Shown here piece after piece: positions 12,662 to 28,874 of a stretch of 64,000 bases of DNA (positions within the stretch are counted from its first letter, which is position 1; each line of letters starts with the position of its first letter). Position numbers and translations under genes: made by a program. A model generated the notes under the pieces. That model did not search any database and was not told where the DNA came from. It saw nothing but the letters and a program-made list of their open reading frames with translations. The stretch spans positions 82,317-146,316 of the forward strand of contig MEFD01000025.1 in NCBI GenBank assembly GCA_001724995.1. The letters run 5' to 3'. The stretch is from Rubrivivax sp. SCN 71-131 (lineage in GTDB: Bacteria; Pseudomonadota; Gammaproteobacteria; Burkholderiales; Burkholderiaceae_C).

Positions 12662-14365
12662 ATGATGTCCCCACGCCGCCGCCTGCTGGGCCAGTTCCTT
12701 TCCCTCTTGGCCCTGGGCGGATGCGCATCGCTCGAGGGGCCCGATGTCCCGCCTCGCGCCGCCGCATCGCCAGCCGCGCCCCGGCTCGTCGTGCTCGTGA
12801 CCGTCGACGGCCTGCCGATGCGGCAGATCATGGCGGCGCGCGAGTTCCTCGGGCCCGACGGCTTTGCGCGTTTCCTCGAGCGCGGTCGCTGGTTCGCGCA
12901 GGCGCATTACGGGCACGGCTACACGGTCACGGCGGCCGGGCACGCGGTGATCATGAGCGGCGCCCACCCGCAGCGCAACGGCATCATCGGCAACCAGTGG
13001 CGCGACCCGGCCACGGGCGCAGTGGTCTACAACACCGGCGACACGGCGTACCGCTACCTCGGCAACCCGACCGCAGCGCTGGCCGGAACGAGCCCGCGCA
13101 ACCTGCTCGTGCCCACCCTCGGCGACGTGCTGCGTGAGGGTGCTCCGCAGTCGAAGGTGATCGGCATCTCGGCCAAGGATCGCGGCGCGATCCTGCCGGC
13201 CGGACACCGAGGCACGGCCTACCTGTACATGAGCACGAGCGGCGAGTTCTCGACCAGCAGCTACTACATGCAGGTGCTGCCGCAGTGGGCGCAGGACTTC
13301 AATGCCGCGCGCCCGGCCGCCGCCTACTTCAAGCGCGCGTGGAGGCCGCTGCTCGGCGGCTACGACTGTCCACGGGCCAGCGCCGGCTGCGCTTACGCCA
13401 CCGCGGTGTCCGACGGCCAGCCCTGGCAGGCCGACAACGACAACGGCAAGCGGCTGCCGATGGTCGTCGGCGGCGAGACGCACGCGCCCGGGCCGCGCTA
13501 CCACGCCAACCTGATCGCCTCCCCCTTCATGGACGAGTTGACGCTTTCCTTTGCGCGCGCGGCGGTGCGGGGCGAGCGCCTGGGCCAGCGCGGCGCGATC
13601 GACATCCTGAGCGTGAGCCTCTCGAGCCACGACTACATCAACCACCTCTTCGGACCGGAGTCGCGGCTGGCGCGCGATCACCTGTTGCAGTTGGATGGCC
13701 AACTGCAGGCCTTTTTCGCCTTCCTCGACCGCATGCTCGGCGCTGACCGCTATGTGCTCGCCCTCACCGCCGATCACGGCTTCACCGACACGCCGGAGTG
13801 GGCGGTATCGCAAGGCCGCCCGGCGGGACGCTTCAAGCAGCGCGAGGCCCTGCCCGCGGTGAATGCGGCATTGAGTCAGCGCTTCGGAGTGCAAAGGCTG
13901 GCGCGCGGCTTCTCCGCCGGCGGGCTGCTGCTGGACGATGCGCGCGTGCGCGAACACGGCCTCGATGCCGGCGCCGTGCTCGCGGCGGCGCGCGCCGAAC
14001 TGCTGCGCCAGCCCGGCGTGGCCGAAGTCTTCACGCGCGAGCAGTTGCTGGCAACGGACGCGGCCACGCCCATCCTGCAGGCGATGCGCAAGTCCTTTCA
14101 CCCCGAGCGCTCGGCGCCGCTGCAGCCCGTGCTGGAGCCGGGCTGGATCGCGAGCTACCAGGACGGCGGCAGCTCACACGGCAGCCCGCGGGAGGCCGAT
14201 ACGCACGTGCCGCTGCTGTTCTGGGGGCCGGCCTGGGTCGGTCAGGGGAGGGAGGACGCGCGCGTCGAGGTCGTCGACCTGGCGCCAACGCTGGCGGCCC
14301 TCATCGGCATCCCGGCGCCGGCCCAGGCGCAGGGACGGGATCTGGGCCTGCGCCCACGCCCGTAG
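12662..14365 (+). CDS. PafA-like alkaline phosphatase family lipoprotein
   Basis: A 567-aa member of the alkaline phosphatase/nucleotide pyrophosphatase superfamily. The start at 12662 gives a lipoprotein signal (SPRRRLLGQFLSLLALGGC, lipobox LGGC). The metal site opens with RLVVLVTVDGLPM, and the likely nucleophile lies in GHGYTVTAAGHAVIMSG, matching PafA where a Thr attacks. Further metal ligands are in SLSSHDYINHLFGPES, LTADHGFTDTPEW and DGGSSHGSPREADTHVPLLFWGP. It should hydrolyse phosphate monoesters in the periplasm. An in-frame GTG at 12635 would disrupt the signal peptide. Confidence 0.88.
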   Translation: MMSPRRRLLGQFLSLLALGGCASLEGPDVPPRAAASPAAPRLVVLVTVDGLPMRQIMAAREFLGPDGFARFLERGRWFAQAHYGHGYTVTAAGHAVIMSGAHPQRNGIIGNQWRDPATGAVVYNTGDTAYRYLGNPTAALAGTSPRNLLVPTLGDVLREGAPQSKVIGISAKDRGAILPAGHRGTAYLYMSTSGEFSTSSYYMQVLPQWAQDFNAARPAAAYFKRAWRPLLGGYDCPRASAGCAYATAVSDGQPWQADNDNGKRLPMVVGGETHAPGPRYHANLIASPFMDELTLSFARAAVRGERLGQRGAIDILSVSLSSHDYINHLFGPESRLARDHLLQLDGQLQAFFAFLDRMLGADRYVLALTADHGFTDTPEWAVSQGRPAGRFKQREALPAVNAALSQRFGVQRLARGFSAGGLLLDDARVREHGLDAGAVLAAARAELLRQPGVAEVFTREQLLATDAATPILQAMRKSFHPERSAPLQPVLEPGWIASYQDGGSSHGSPREADTHVPLLFWGPAWVGQGREDARVEVVDLAPTLAALIGIPAPAQAQGRDLGLRPRP

Positions 14366-14396
14366 CGGCGCCGCCGCGGGTTCCGTTGCGGCCATG

Positions 14397-14420
14397 AAAA
14401 GGCCGGCGCAGTGGCCGGCC
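14397..14420 (-). terminator. Rho-independent terminator of hppA
   Basis: Read on the minus strand, a 7-bp GGCCGGC/GCCGGCC stem with a 6-nt loop is followed by TTTT (14400-14397). It lies 48 bp beyond the hppA stop and also close to the end of the convergent phosphatase gene. Confidence 0.7.
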
Positions 14421-14467
14421 ATTCGGGGTGCGCCGCAGCCGCGCATCGCGGCTGCGTCACTGCTGCG

Positions 14468-16858
<2,391 letters not shown>

Positions 16859-17045
16859 GGAGGGGACTCCTTCCTCGTTCTCGGGTCTTGGTTGAATGCC
16901 CAGGCCGGCCCGTACCGGCACCGCCGCGTCCTCAAGCGATTGCGCTGCACGGCGGGCACGGCGATGCCGCTACGGCCCGCAGGCAACCGTGAATTCTCCC
17001 ACGAGCCGGCGGCGGATCCTGGCGCCGGCCTTACGCGCCTGTGCT

Positions 17046-18243
17046 TCAGGGGGCGTTGCCGTCGCGAAACGGCGTGTGCTCGCGCAGCTCGTCGACGTAG
17101 AGCGCGTGTGCCTGCCGCTCCTCCTGCAGGGCAAGGGTGATCGCCGCGGCGAAGTGCTCATCGGCCACGAGGTGCGCCGAGGCCGTGGCCGTCGGCAGCA
17201 GGCCGCGCGCCATCTTGTGCTCGCCTTGCGCACCGCCTTCGAAGCGCGTCATGCCCTGCGCAATGCACCACTGCAGCGGCTGGTAGTAGCAGGCCTCGAA
17301 GTGCAGGCAGGGGACGGCTTCGGTCGCACCCCAGTAGCGACCCCAGGCGGCGCGTCGCTCGCGGTCCACCGCGATCAGCGAGCAGGCGATCGGCGCAGCG
17401 TCGCGGTGTGCAAGAAAGAGCACCCAGTGGTCAGCCATCGCCTGCGCCATGCGCGCGAAGAAGTCGCGCGTGAGGTAGGGCTGCGAGCGGTGCGCGCGAT
17501 AGGTCAGCGCATAGCAGTGATGGAAGAAGTCCCACAGCCGCGTGTCGATCGCCGTGCCCTCGTGGATGCTGAAGCGTACGCCCGCCTCGGCGACGCGGCG
17601 GCGCTCCTGGCGGATCTTCTTGCGCTTGTCGCGCTGCATGCGTTGCAGCATTTGCTCGAAGTCGGCCACCGGCCGCGCGGCCTCCTGCTGCCAGTGGAAC
17701 TGCACGCCCGGGCGGATCATCCAGCCCGCGCGCTCCAGGGCGGCGCGGTCGACGTCGTCGACGAAGAGCACATGGGCCGACGACAGCGAAGCCCGTCGCG
17801 CGAAGGCGGCGATCGCCTGCAGCAGCCGTTCGCGCCAGGTCTCGTCGCGGGCCAGCAGGCGACTGCCCGGCGCCGGCGTGAAGGGCACCGCCACCAGCGC
17901 CTTGGGGTAGTAGGCCAGGCCATGGCGGCGATAGGCGTCGGCCCAGCCCCAGTCGAAGACGTACTCACCGTACGAATGCGTCTTCAGGTAGAGCATGCAG
18001 GCCGCCTGCATCCCGGCGTCGTCCTCGAGGGCGAGCCAGGCCGGCTGCCAGCCGGTCTGCGGCGTGGCCGAGCCGGAGGCCTCGAGCGCATGCAGGTAGG
18101 CATGGCGCATGAACGGCGTGGGCCGCGCCTGGGATTGCAGCAGGCCGTCCCATGCCGCGGCGTCGATCGCCGCGGCCGAGGCGTGGATCCGGATGCGATA
18201 CTTCGCCGTCGAAATGGAAGAACCTCCTTCAGGTGCCGGCCGC

Positions 18244-18245
<2 letters not shown>
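17046..18245 (-). CDS. FemAB/GNAT-like protein (DUF482, peptidogalycan biosysnthesis family)
   Basis: An acyltransferase-fold protein of the DUF482 family. Recognisable pieces are PTPFMRHAYLHALEASGSA, MLYLKTHSYGEYVFDWGWADAYRRHGLAYYPK, LHVLFVDD-like and MQRDKRKKIRQERRRVAEAGVRF, GRYWGATEAVPCLHFEACYYQPLQWCI and FEGGAQGEHKMARGLLP. The enzyme activity is unestablished; the GNAT-like fold suggests an aminoacyl or acyl transferase. An ATG at 18245 is possible (399 aa), but it overlaps the nadE start and has no Shine-Dalgarno. A perfect AAGGAGG (18223-18229) lies 7 nt before an in-frame ATT at 18213-18215, which would give 389 aa, so an AUU start is credible. Confidence 0.85.
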
Positions 18246-20318
<2,073 letters not shown>

Positions 20319-20375
20319 CCGGCGCGCGCAGGCGGCGCGCGACCCGCAGCGCATCACCCGCGTCCGCGGCGCTGC

Positions 20376-20966
20376 TCAGGTGTCGCGCAGATCGGGCGGC
20401 GGCTTGCCGTTGGCCATCGCCTCGCCGATGCGCGCCAGCAACACGCGCGGATCGTCATCGACGAGGAGCATCCCGGCCTGTGCCGCAGTGACGAACCCCT
20501 GGGCGACGGTGTCCTGCAGGAAGCGCAGCAGCGGGTCGTAGTAGCCCGCGGTGTTCAGCAGCGCGATCGGTCGCTGGTGGTAGCCCAGTTGCCGCCAGGT
20601 CCAGATCTCGAACAACTCCTCGAAGGTGCCGAGGCCGCCGGGCAACGCCAGGAAGGCGTCGGCGCGCTCGGCCATGCGCCGCTTGCGCGCATGCATGCTG
20701 GGCACGATGAGCAGTTCGTCGAGACCGCGATGGCCGACTTCGCGCGCCATCAGCGACTGCGGAATCACGCCCGTGACGCGGGCGCCGCCGTCGCGCGCGG
20801 CGTCGGCCAGCACGCCCATCAGGCCGACGTTGCCGCCGCCGTAGACGAGTTGCCAGCCGCGCTCGGCCAGCGCGGTGCCGACCGCGCGCGTCGCTTCGGC
20901 GTAGACCGGCTTCGCGCCATGCCGCGAGCCGCAGAACACGCACAGCGTGATCGCGTCGCCGCTCAT
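20376..20966 (-). CDS. LOG family protein (TIGR00730, cytokinin riboside 5'-monophosphate phosphoribohydrolase-like)
   Basis: A 196-aa Rossmann-fold protein beginning [33 protein letters not shown]. The family motif [20 protein letters not shown] is intact, and [21 protein letters not shown] binds the nucleotide. LOG enzymes release a base from nucleoside 5'-monophosphates; many bacterial copies were misnamed lysine decarboxylases. The physiological substrate is unknown here. The start at 20966 overlaps the dgkA stop (ATGA), so it is coupled to dgkA. Confidence 0.92.
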   Translation of the reverse strand: MSGDAITLCVFCGSRHGAKPVYAEATRAVGTALAERGWQLVYGGGNVGLMGVLADAARDGGARVTGVIPQSLMAREVGHRGLDELLIVPSMHARKRRMAERADAFLALPGGLGTFEELFEIWTWRQLGYHQRPIALLNTAGYYDPLLRFLQDTVAQGFVTAAQAGMLLVDDDPRVLLARIGEAMANGKPPPDLRDT

Positions 20967-21343
20967 GCAGCGAACCGGGTCCAGAAGGCCGCGGCCCAGG
21001 TGCCTGCGCACAGCAGCAGCGCGAGCATCACCGCGGCACTGCCGTAGTCCTTGGCGCGGCGCGAGAGTTCGTGCGGCTCGAGCGAGATGCGATCGATCGC
21101 CGCCTCGATGCCCGAGTTGAGCAGTTCCGCCACCAGCACCAGCAGCACGCTTGCGGCCAGCAGGGCGCGTTCGCTCCACGTCGTGCCCAGCCACATCGCT
21201 GCGGGCAGCAGGGGCAGCGCGAGCAGGACCTCCTGCCGGAATGCGCTCTCGTGGCGCCAGGCCGCGGCGAGGCCGTTGGCGGAGTGGCGGGTCGCGCGCA
21301 GGATCCGGTCCAGTCCGGTACGGCCCTTGTGCGGATGCGGCAT
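20963..21343 (-). CDS. dgkA: Diacylglycerol kinase
   Basis: A 126-aa inner-membrane DgkA-type kinase that recycles diacylglycerol to phosphatidate. It contains [31 protein letters not shown], with the catalytic EAF-like segment, and the signature [37 protein letters not shown]. Three membrane helices are evident. The start at 21343 gives [14 protein letters not shown]; the upstream extension is antisense to other coding sequence. It is first of a two-gene unit with the LOG gene. Confidence 0.95.
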   Translation of the reverse strand: MPHPHKGRTGLDRILRATRHSANGLAAAWRHESAFRQEVLLALPLLPAAMWLGTTWSERALLAASVLLVLVAELLNSGIEAAIDRISLEPHELSRRAKDYGSAAVMLALLLCAGTWAAAFWTRFAA

Positions 21344-21420
21344 GGCGGGTGATTGTGCCAAACCAGGCGCGCGGAGGACGTCGCATCGGCTGCTACCGCA
21401 GGCGGCGCCTCGAAGGCGTG

Positions 21421-21957
21421 TCACGGGCGCTTCGAACGTGCCTGGCGTCCTGCATCGCGGGGCACGTCGACGAGCCGCGTGCCGCACAGCGCATCGTGCG
21501 GGAACTGCCGGTCGGGCTGCAGGCGCGTCGTCGCCGCGTAGACGGCCATGCCGGCGATCACGACGCCGGCGATCGGCCAGCCGCCGGTCAGGCCCGCGAG
21601 ATGGGCGGCAAGCAGGCCGGGCACGAACCACAGCCACGCCAGTGCGTAGCGGACGAGCGCGCGTGCTGCGCCCAGGGGCTTGCCATCGGCGCGCAGCAGG
21701 CGCACGCGCCAGGTCTGCATCGCCAGGGTCTGCCCGCCGTGCGTCCAGAACCACGTGAAGTACAGCGCCAGCACGACGACGAGGAAGAGTTGCAGCCCGA
21801 TCTTCCCCTGCAGGGCGTGGCGCTGCTGCGTCAGTGCGGCGTAGACCCAGCCGGCAACCATCATCACGCCGAACAGCAGCACGCCTTCGTAGAGCAATGC
21901 CGCAAGGCGCCGCCGCAGCGGTGCCGTTGTCGGCGTTGGAACGGACGTGGCGCTCAC
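21421..21957 (-). CDS. RDD family membrane protein
   Basis: A 178-aa protein with an N-terminal RRRLAALLYEGVLLFGVMMVAGWVY helix, a second helix LQLFLVVVLALYFTWFWTHGGQTLAMQTWRVRLL carrying the RDD-domain GQTLGM-like turn, and a third membrane region (YALAWLWFVPGLLAAHLAGL). The family is of uncertain function, possibly transport-related. GTG start at 21957 overlaps the stop of the DUF3106 gene. It is the last gene of the sigma-factor operon. Confidence 0.9.
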   Translation of the reverse strand: MSATSVPTPTTAPLRRRLAALLYEGVLLFGVMMVAGWVYAALTQQRHALQGKIGLQLFLVVVLALYFTWFWTHGGQTLAMQTWRVRLLRADGKPLGAARALVRYALAWLWFVPGLLAAHLAGLTGGWPIAGVVIAGMAVYAATTRLQPDRQFPHDALCGTRLVDVPRDAGRQARSKRP

Positions 21958-22874
21958 GACGGGTCGGACGCAGCCGCCGGCCGTCGCTTCGCATCCGGCG
22001 CCGGCCGCCGGGGCGCGACGAGCGGCGTGCGCGCCGCCGGCGCCTGCGGCGCCACGCGAATCGTCGCCGCGCCTTGCGGCCCCCGGTTGGGGAGTAGCGT
22101 GTCCGGGTCCACGAAACCCGGGGTGGCCGTGATCTTGGGCAGTCCGGGCTGGTTGTGCAGCGGTGGGCTGGGGCTCTTGTTCATCAGCGTGGTCGTGGCG
22201 CCTGGCTTGACCTGGATCGCGGTGGGGGTGACCGGCCTGATCGCAAGGGGCTGCGGGTTGACCGGCACCGCACGCTTGCGCTCATCGCCCTTGGGCGCAG
22301 CGCCGAACGACGGCCGGGGCGGACGCCTGGCGGCAGGCGGCGCGGTGACGGGGCCAGTCGCCCGGGCGGCGGTCGGCGCCGGGGTCGCCCTGCGCGCCTG
22401 GGGTGGGGCTTTCGAATCCGCGGCAGCGGCCGGCGCGCTGGGCGCGCCGCGGCGCGCCAGCGCCTGTCGCTCCTCGGGCGGCAAGGCGCGGTAGGCTTCC
22501 CACAGCGCCTGTCGGTCGGCCGCGGGAAGGTTGCGCAACTCCTGGTAGCTCTGACGGGCGTGACCGCGCTCCCCTGGGGACATCGCCGCCCACTGCGTCA
22601 TCCGCGCCTGGACCCGCTGCTGTTCCTGCGGCGGCAGGCCGGGGAAGCGCTGGGCGACGGCGAGCCACTTCTTCTTGCGGTCGGCGTCCAGGCCGCGCCA
22701 GTGGGCCCGCAGCGGGGCAAGCGCGACTTGCTGGGCCGGCGGCAGCTCCGCCCACGCCGGCCCTTCTTGTGGCGACTGGGGCAGTGCGGAAGTTGCCGCC
22801 ACCGTTGCCGGCGACTGTGCCGGCAACGGGGCGCTCCAGGCTGCTGCCAGCAGCAGCGCGAGCAACCTCGCCAT
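21954..22874 (-). CDS. DUF3106 domain exported protein
   Basis: A 306-aa protein with a clear signal peptide (ARLLALLLAAAWSAPLPAQ). Residues about 35-140 are a repetitive helical domain of the DUF3106 type: PAWAELPPAQQVALAPLRAHWRGLDADRKKKWLAVAQRFPGLPPQEQQRVQARMTQWAAMSPGERGHARQSYQELRNLPAADRQALWEAYRALPPEERQAL; its LPPEER repeats recall heavily charged periplasmic sensors. The rest is a Pro/Ala/Arg-rich tail with no fold visible. The start at 22874 coincides with the signal peptide and abuts the DUF3619 stop. Its operon with a sigma factor suggests envelope stress sensing, by inference only. Confidence 0.88.
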   Translation of the reverse strand: MARLLALLLAAAWSAPLPAQSPATVAATSALPQSPQEGPAWAELPPAQQVALAPLRAHWRGLDADRKKKWLAVAQRFPGLPPQEQQRVQARMTQWAAMSPGERGHARQSYQELRNLPAADRQALWEAYRALPPEERQALARRGAPSAPAAAADSKAPPQARRATPAPTAARATGPVTAPPAARRPPRPSFGAAPKGDERKRAVPVNPQPLAIRPVTPTAIQVKPGATTTLMNKSPSPPLHNQPGLPKITATPGFVDPDTLLPNRGPQGAATIRVAPQAPAARTPLVAPRRPAPDAKRRPAAASDPS

Positions 22875-23314
22875 CACGGCTTCGGCGCCTTCATGTACTC
22901 GCGAAAGCCCGGATCCGTCCAAGCCGAGGGCGGCAGATCGTCGGACAGCAGCATCGCGTCGATCTCGGCTGCCGCCAGCACCTGCTCGCGCGAGGCCCAA
23001 TACTGGATCAGCACCAGGCCGAGGATGAGGAGCACCAGCGGCACGCCGGCCGCGAGACCGAACCAGAAGCCGCCGCGACCGAGAAGGTCATCGCGCGCGG
23101 TGCCGGCGGCCACCGCGGCGACGGGCATGGTCACCGTGGTCTGCCTGCGCTGCCGCGCCGCACGCAGCGCCTGCTCGCGGCCAAAGCGCAGGCGCTCGGT
23201 GATGTCATGCGGAACGGCAGCGGCGCGCTCGCTGAGTCCCGCGGCCAAGCGGGCGCCCAGGCGCGCTTGCAGGCTCTCCAGCCGGACGCCGGAATGATCG
23301 GACGTTGCAGTCAT
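22874..23314 (-). CDS. DUF3619 protein, probable membrane anti-sigma factor
   Basis: A 146-aa protein. Residues 1-80 are cytoplasmic-looking and helical (LESLQARLGARLAAGLSERAAAVPHDITERLRFGREQALRAARQRR), followed by a single membrane segment GFWFGLAAGVPLVLLILGLVLIQYW and a short periplasmic tail rich in acidic residues (IDAMLLSDDLPPSAWTDPGFREYMKAP). This architecture and its position 4 bp overlapping the sigma gene suggest an anti-sigma factor. The domain itself has no proven function. Confidence 0.88.
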   Translation of the reverse strand: MTATSDHSGVRLESLQARLGARLAAGLSERAAAVPHDITERLRFGREQALRAARQRRQTTVTMPVAAVAAGTARDDLLGRGGFWFGLAAGVPLVLLILGLVLIQYWASREQVLAAAEIDAMLLSDDLPPSAWTDPGFREYMKAPKP

Positions 23315-23877
23315 GGCGTGATTCCCTGGGCTCGAAGCGCCTTGGCCAGCGCCTGCACCGCCCGGGAGCAGTGGGTCTTCACGCTGCCCTCGGAGCAGCC
23401 CATCACTTCGGCAGTCTCGGCCACGTCGAACTCCTCCCAGTAACGCAACAGAAAGGCTTCGCGTTGACGGGTGGGAAGCTCCATGATCTGGCCTTCGATC
23501 CTGCGCAGGATTTCGTCCCGGGCCACTGAATCGGCGGCACTCTCGGCCCCCAGCGCGCCCTCCACGGCGTTCAGCGCACCCAGCAGGTCGAACTCGTCGG
23601 AATCGTCGTCGCGTGCGAAGTCCGAGAAATTCTGCAGCACCGCCCTGCGCACCTTCTGCCGGCGGAACCAGTCCAGCGTGGCATTGGTGACGATGCGCTG
23701 GAACAGCAGCGGCCACTCGGCGGGCGGGCGTTGGGCGTAGCGCTCGGCCAGGCGGATCATCGAATCCTGAACGATATCCAGCGCCGCCTCGTCGTCGCGC
23801 ACCGCGTACACGGTGCGCTTGAATGCGCGCTTCTCGACGCTTTTCAGGAAGTCGGAGAGTTCTTTGTCGCTGGCCAA
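23311..23877 (-). CDS. RNA polymerase sigma factor, sigma-70 family (ECF/RpoE-like)
   Basis: A 188-aa sigma factor. Region 2 includes VYAVRDDEAALDIVQDSMIRLAERYAQRPPAEWPLLFQRIVTNATLDWFRRQK and region 4 is LPTRQREAFLLRYWEEFDVAETAEVMGCSEGSVKTHCSRAVQALAKAL, with the helix-turn-helix. Start is a TTG at 23877 (MASDKELSDFLKSVEKRAFK). It heads a four-gene operon with DUF3619, DUF3106 and RDD genes. A stress or envelope role is inferred; the regulon is unknown. Confidence 0.92.
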   Translation of the reverse strand: MASDKELSDFLKSVEKRAFKRTVYAVRDDEAALDIVQDSMIRLAERYAQRPPAEWPLLFQRIVTNATLDWFRRQKVRRAVLQNFSDFARDDDSDEFDLLGALNAVEGALGAESAADSVARDEILRRIEGQIMELPTRQREAFLLRYWEEFDVAETAEVMGCSEGSVKTHCSRAVQALAKALRAQGITP

Positions 23878-24144
23878 TGCGTGTTGTACCGGCGCCCGCA
23901 GGCGCCAGCCTCGTGAACCGGCGCGGATTATCGGCGAGCGCGCCGGACCCCCTGTCCGTGCCCCGCGAGCGGCGCAGCCGGTGCAATAATGCTGCTTCGC
24001 ACAACGTTCCCCAGGGATCCTATGCCAGCCGTTCGACCTGGGCGGCGGCGATTCGATCGCGCAGGTGCCGAAGCCGTTTCAAGAGAACGCGACCGAGGCG
24101 CACCGATGGTTTTTCGTCAGAGAAATTCACAGAGGTTCTTCTTC

Positions 24145-27652
<3,508 letters not shown>

Positions 27653-27728
27653 GCCGTACCGATCTGCGCGCGCAGGCCCGCGCTCCGGCGCTGCGCCGCG
27701 CATGGCGCCGATGTCCAGGACACCGCAG

Positions 27729-27746
27729 GGCCGCGTTCGCGCGGCC
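27729..27746 (+). terminator. GC-rich hairpin after ilvC
   Basis: GGCCGCG-TTCG-CGCGGCC forms a 7-bp stem with a stable UUCG loop, 77 bp after the ilvC stop. There is no U-tract, so termination is only a possibility. Confidence 0.3.
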
Positions 27747-27798
27747 TTCGCGCGTGCGCGCGTCTGGGCTTGACGCCCCTGCGCTATCCTTCCTCGCC

Positions 27799-28623
27799 AT
27801 GAACGAACCCTCCGAGCTCATGCCCAAGGAGCCCAGCGAGGTCGTGCGCCCGCGACGCAAGGGCATCTACGTGCTCCCGAACGCGATCACGCTGGCGGCC
27901 CTGTTCTCGGCCTTCTACGGCATCGTGATGGCGATGAACGGGCGCTTCGAGGCGGCGTGCATCGCCATCTTCGTCGCCGCCATTCTCGACAGCCTGGACG
28001 GCCGCGTGGCGCGCATGACGAATTCGCAGAGCGCCTTCGGCGAGCAGATGGACAGCCTCTCGGACATGGTCGCCTTCGGCGCCGCGCCGGCGCTGATCGT
28101 CTACATCTGGGGGCTCAAGGGCATGGGCAAGCTGGGCTGGATCCCGGCCTTCGTCTACCTCGCCGGCGCGGCGCTGCGGCTGGCGCGCTTCAACGTCAAC
28201 ATCGGCGTCGTCGACAAGCGCTTCTTCCAGGGCCTGCCCAGTCCCGCCGCCGCGGCGATGGTCGTCGGCCTCGTATGGGTGATGGACGATGCCGGCTTTC
28301 GCCAGGTCGCGCAGACGCCCTGGCTGTCTTGGCTGGCCTTCGGCGTCACGCTCTACGCGGGGCTGTCGATGGTGACGAATGCGCCCTTCTACAGTTTCAA
28401 GGTCGTCGGCGGGCGGCGCACGGTGCCGTTTGTCGTGCTGGTGGGCATCGTGCTGGCCATCGCGCTGATCGCGCTCGACACCCCGCGTGCGCTCTTCGTC
28501 ATCTTCTGCGCCTACGGGATCTCCGGCTACGGGGTCTACGCCTGGCGCAAGTTCAAGGGCAAGCCGGTGAGCGTGATCGCCACCTCGATCGACGAACCGG
28601 AGGAGAAGGGCCTGCATCCCTGA
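27799..28623 (+). CDS. pssA: CDP-diacylglycerol-serine O-phosphatidyltransferase
   Basis: A 274-aa integral membrane enzyme of the CDP-alcohol phosphotransferase family that makes phosphatidylserine. The catalytic motif is DSLDGRVARMTNSQSAFGEQMDSLSD, fitting D-xx-DG-xx-AR-x8-G-xxx-D-xxx-D. Membrane helices run throughout, and the gene starts with MNEPSELMPKEPSEVVRPRRKGIYVLPNAITL. The distance from ilvC (147 bp, with a hairpin) leaves it uncertain whether the two are co-transcribed. Confidence 0.96.
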   Translation: MNEPSELMPKEPSEVVRPRRKGIYVLPNAITLAALFSAFYGIVMAMNGRFEAACIAIFVAAILDSLDGRVARMTNSQSAFGEQMDSLSDMVAFGAAPALIVYIWGLKGMGKLGWIPAFVYLAGAALRLARFNVNIGVVDKRFFQGLPSPAAAAMVVGLVWVMDDAGFRQVAQTPWLSWLAFGVTLYAGLSMVTNAPFYSFKVVGGRRTVPFVVLVGIVLAIALIALDTPRALFVIFCAYGISGYGVYAWRKFKGKPVSVIATSIDEPEEKGLHP

Positions 28624-28687
28624 GGCGCGGCAACCGGCGCCGCCGCGCGGCGCCGAAGCCTCGTGTGCGACGTGCTACATTTCGCGC

Positions 28688-28756
28688 ATGTCGTTCCTGT
28701 CGCGCCCGCTTCCCCTTGCGCTGCTAGCGCTTGCCGTATCGCCGCGGGTGTACTGA
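28688..28756 (+). CDS. leuL: Predicted leucine-rich leader peptide upstream of leuA
   Basis: A 22-codon open frame that is too short for the ORF search. It starts ATG TCG TTC and ends TAC TGA. It contains six leucines at codons 4, 8, 10, 12, 13 and 15, of which codon 13 is a rare CTA in this GC-rich genome. It ends 36 bp before a strong hairpin (28793-28824) and 119 bp before leuA. Leader peptides rich in the regulated amino acid are the basis of leu operon attenuation in proteobacteria. The role is inferred from this architecture. Confidence 0.65.
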   Translation: MSFLSRPLPLALLALAVSPRVY

Positions 28757-28792
28757 TCGACGGTCGCTTCCCAACCCCTCCCGATTCCGATC

Positions 28793-28824
28793 AACGGCCC
28801 GCCAGCGCACAGCAGCGGGCCGTT
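28793..28824 (+). promoter_or_regulatory. Putative leuA attenuator hairpin
   Basis: AACGGCCCGC (28793-28802) and GCGGGCCGTT (28815-28824) form a perfect 10-bp stem with a 12-nt loop, between the leucine leader peptide and leuA. The downstream tract CGCGTTTCT has few Us, so it is not a strong intrinsic terminator. A weak competing pairing is GATCG (28755-28759) with CGATC (28788-28792), which overlaps the leader stop. Confidence 0.6.
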
Positions 28825-28874
28825 CGCGTTTCTACCCGAAGCTGCTTGCGAAACCTCATCGCCAAGGCCAGACC

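Noticed and set aside
11156..14101. Minus-strand 981-aa open frame opposite the hydrolase and phosphatase genes
   Set aside because: The translation is rich in Arg/His/Ala without conserved motifs, and both plus-strand genes have clear family motifs and signals.
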